Assembly (NCBI GenBank): GCA_963513935.1
Contig: OY740768.1
Span: 40,790,368 to 40,854,367 of the forward strand
From: Aphrophora alni
Taxonomy: Eukaryota; Arthropoda; Insecta; Hemiptera; Aphrophoridae
Direction: 5' to 3'
DNA: 64,000 nucleotides
This document shows, in pieces, positions 63,446 through 64,000 of the stretch; positions within the stretch are counted from its first letter, which is position 1; every line of letters begins with the position of its first letter. Position numbers and translations under genes: made by a program. Under the pieces are notes generated by a model. The model was not told the DNA's origin. It worked only from the letters and a program-made list of their open reading frames with translations, and searched no databases.

Positions 63446-64000
63446 AACTTTTCTTTTTTTTAATTTCAAAGGATTTGTTTTTATTTATCAGGAGGGTAAA
63501 TATATCAAAACTGGGTCATAGTATATACAAGCCAGAAAAAGTATCGGTTTATTAGAAAAGAGAGATAATTTTGTAAAAATGTAGCATGAAAACATGATAA
63601 AAAGTCATTTGATTTTTTGGTCTGTCTATTTATGCAAAAATTTATGTAACAATAATTTTCAAAAGTTGTTAAAACTTAGGAATTTTCAACCGCAGAATGA
63701 AAGCTAAGCTTCAAATCGAAAAAAAATTAAATAATAAAATAGCATTACGTATTTTGTTAATTAAATTGTAAATGTCTAAATGATGGACATAGATTTACTG
63801 TGCAAATTGTACTGATATTGTATAATAACAGTATAAAAACACTATTTTACAAGTTATTAGAAAAAGATATCATTTTGTAAAAAAAAGTTTCAAGAGGATT
63901 AACCAATAACCTTCGTATGTCAAGGATCTCGAGAATGAATAATTTTACTAAAATTGTCCAATAATATTAATCTTTAAAAGATATCTCGTTTAATTAATTA
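63446..64000. other. AT-rich DNA to window end, no gene
   Basis: Nothing recognised. Confidence 0.5.

Overview
The window looks like AT-rich, intron-scale or intergenic DNA from an arthropod nuclear genome, most likely an insect. I cannot name the species. The evidence is the very high A+T content, long dinucleotide microsatellites, and several classes of eukaryotic transposable element at all stages of decay. I found no convincing host protein-coding gene, tRNA or rRNA. Nearly everything that can be named is repeat-derived.

Layout. 1-466 is the 3' end of an R1/Jockey-type non-LTR retrotransposon with a 56-nt poly(A) tail. 467-7.9 kb is AT-rich background. It holds a 48-bp-arm inverted repeat, a decayed reverse transcriptase fragment (about 3990-4600), a decayed mariner transposase N-terminus (about 4895-5160) and four CpG-rich 16-bp tandem repeats. 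7.94-11.42 kb is a complex satellite of about 119-bp units, interrupted by G-rich blocks and bracketed by two copies of a ~350-bp segment. 11.5-12.4 kb is a second satellite of about 53-bp units. 12.4-22.4 kb shows no gene.

Three related Ty3/Gypsy LTR insertions dominate the rest. E1 (22794-28775, minus) has two 1916-bp LTRs that look identical and an intact gag, but almost all of pol is deleted. E2 (36414-44959, plus) is full length, with nearly identical LTRs and intact gag and pol reading frames separated by one in-frame UGA. E3 (53009-54832, plus) is a solo LTR. All three have 4-bp target-site duplications.

The most unusual observation concerns the LTR/primer-binding-site junction. In this family the tRNA-primer-binding-like sequence occurs as a tandem array of about 80-bp modules. 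Each module starts with TTTGGCGC-like sequence and ends with GTTATA, which is also the LTR's 3' end. The three insertions cut this array at different module boundaries. The LTR contains 0 modules in E2, 2 in E3 and 3 in E1. I infer that reverse transcription was primed from different copies of the site, so the LTR grows in steps while always keeping an integrase-competent end.

From about 29.7 kb to the window end the host DNA is itself an ancient, diverged, multi-kilobase repeat. Four recognisable blocks (called P, Q, R and S here) recur two to four times each, and the young LTR elements are inserted between or within them. This part also holds a Penelope-like element 3' fragment with inverted ends (49571-50259), hammerhead-ribozyme-like motifs near 28.98 kb and 49.62 kb, a broken Tc1/mariner-superfamily transposase (51432-52480), a ~190-bp MITE with ~57-bp inverted ends (62341-62532) and several long microsatellites. 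E1 has no pol, so its recent insertion implies enzymes supplied in trans by a relative such as E2.
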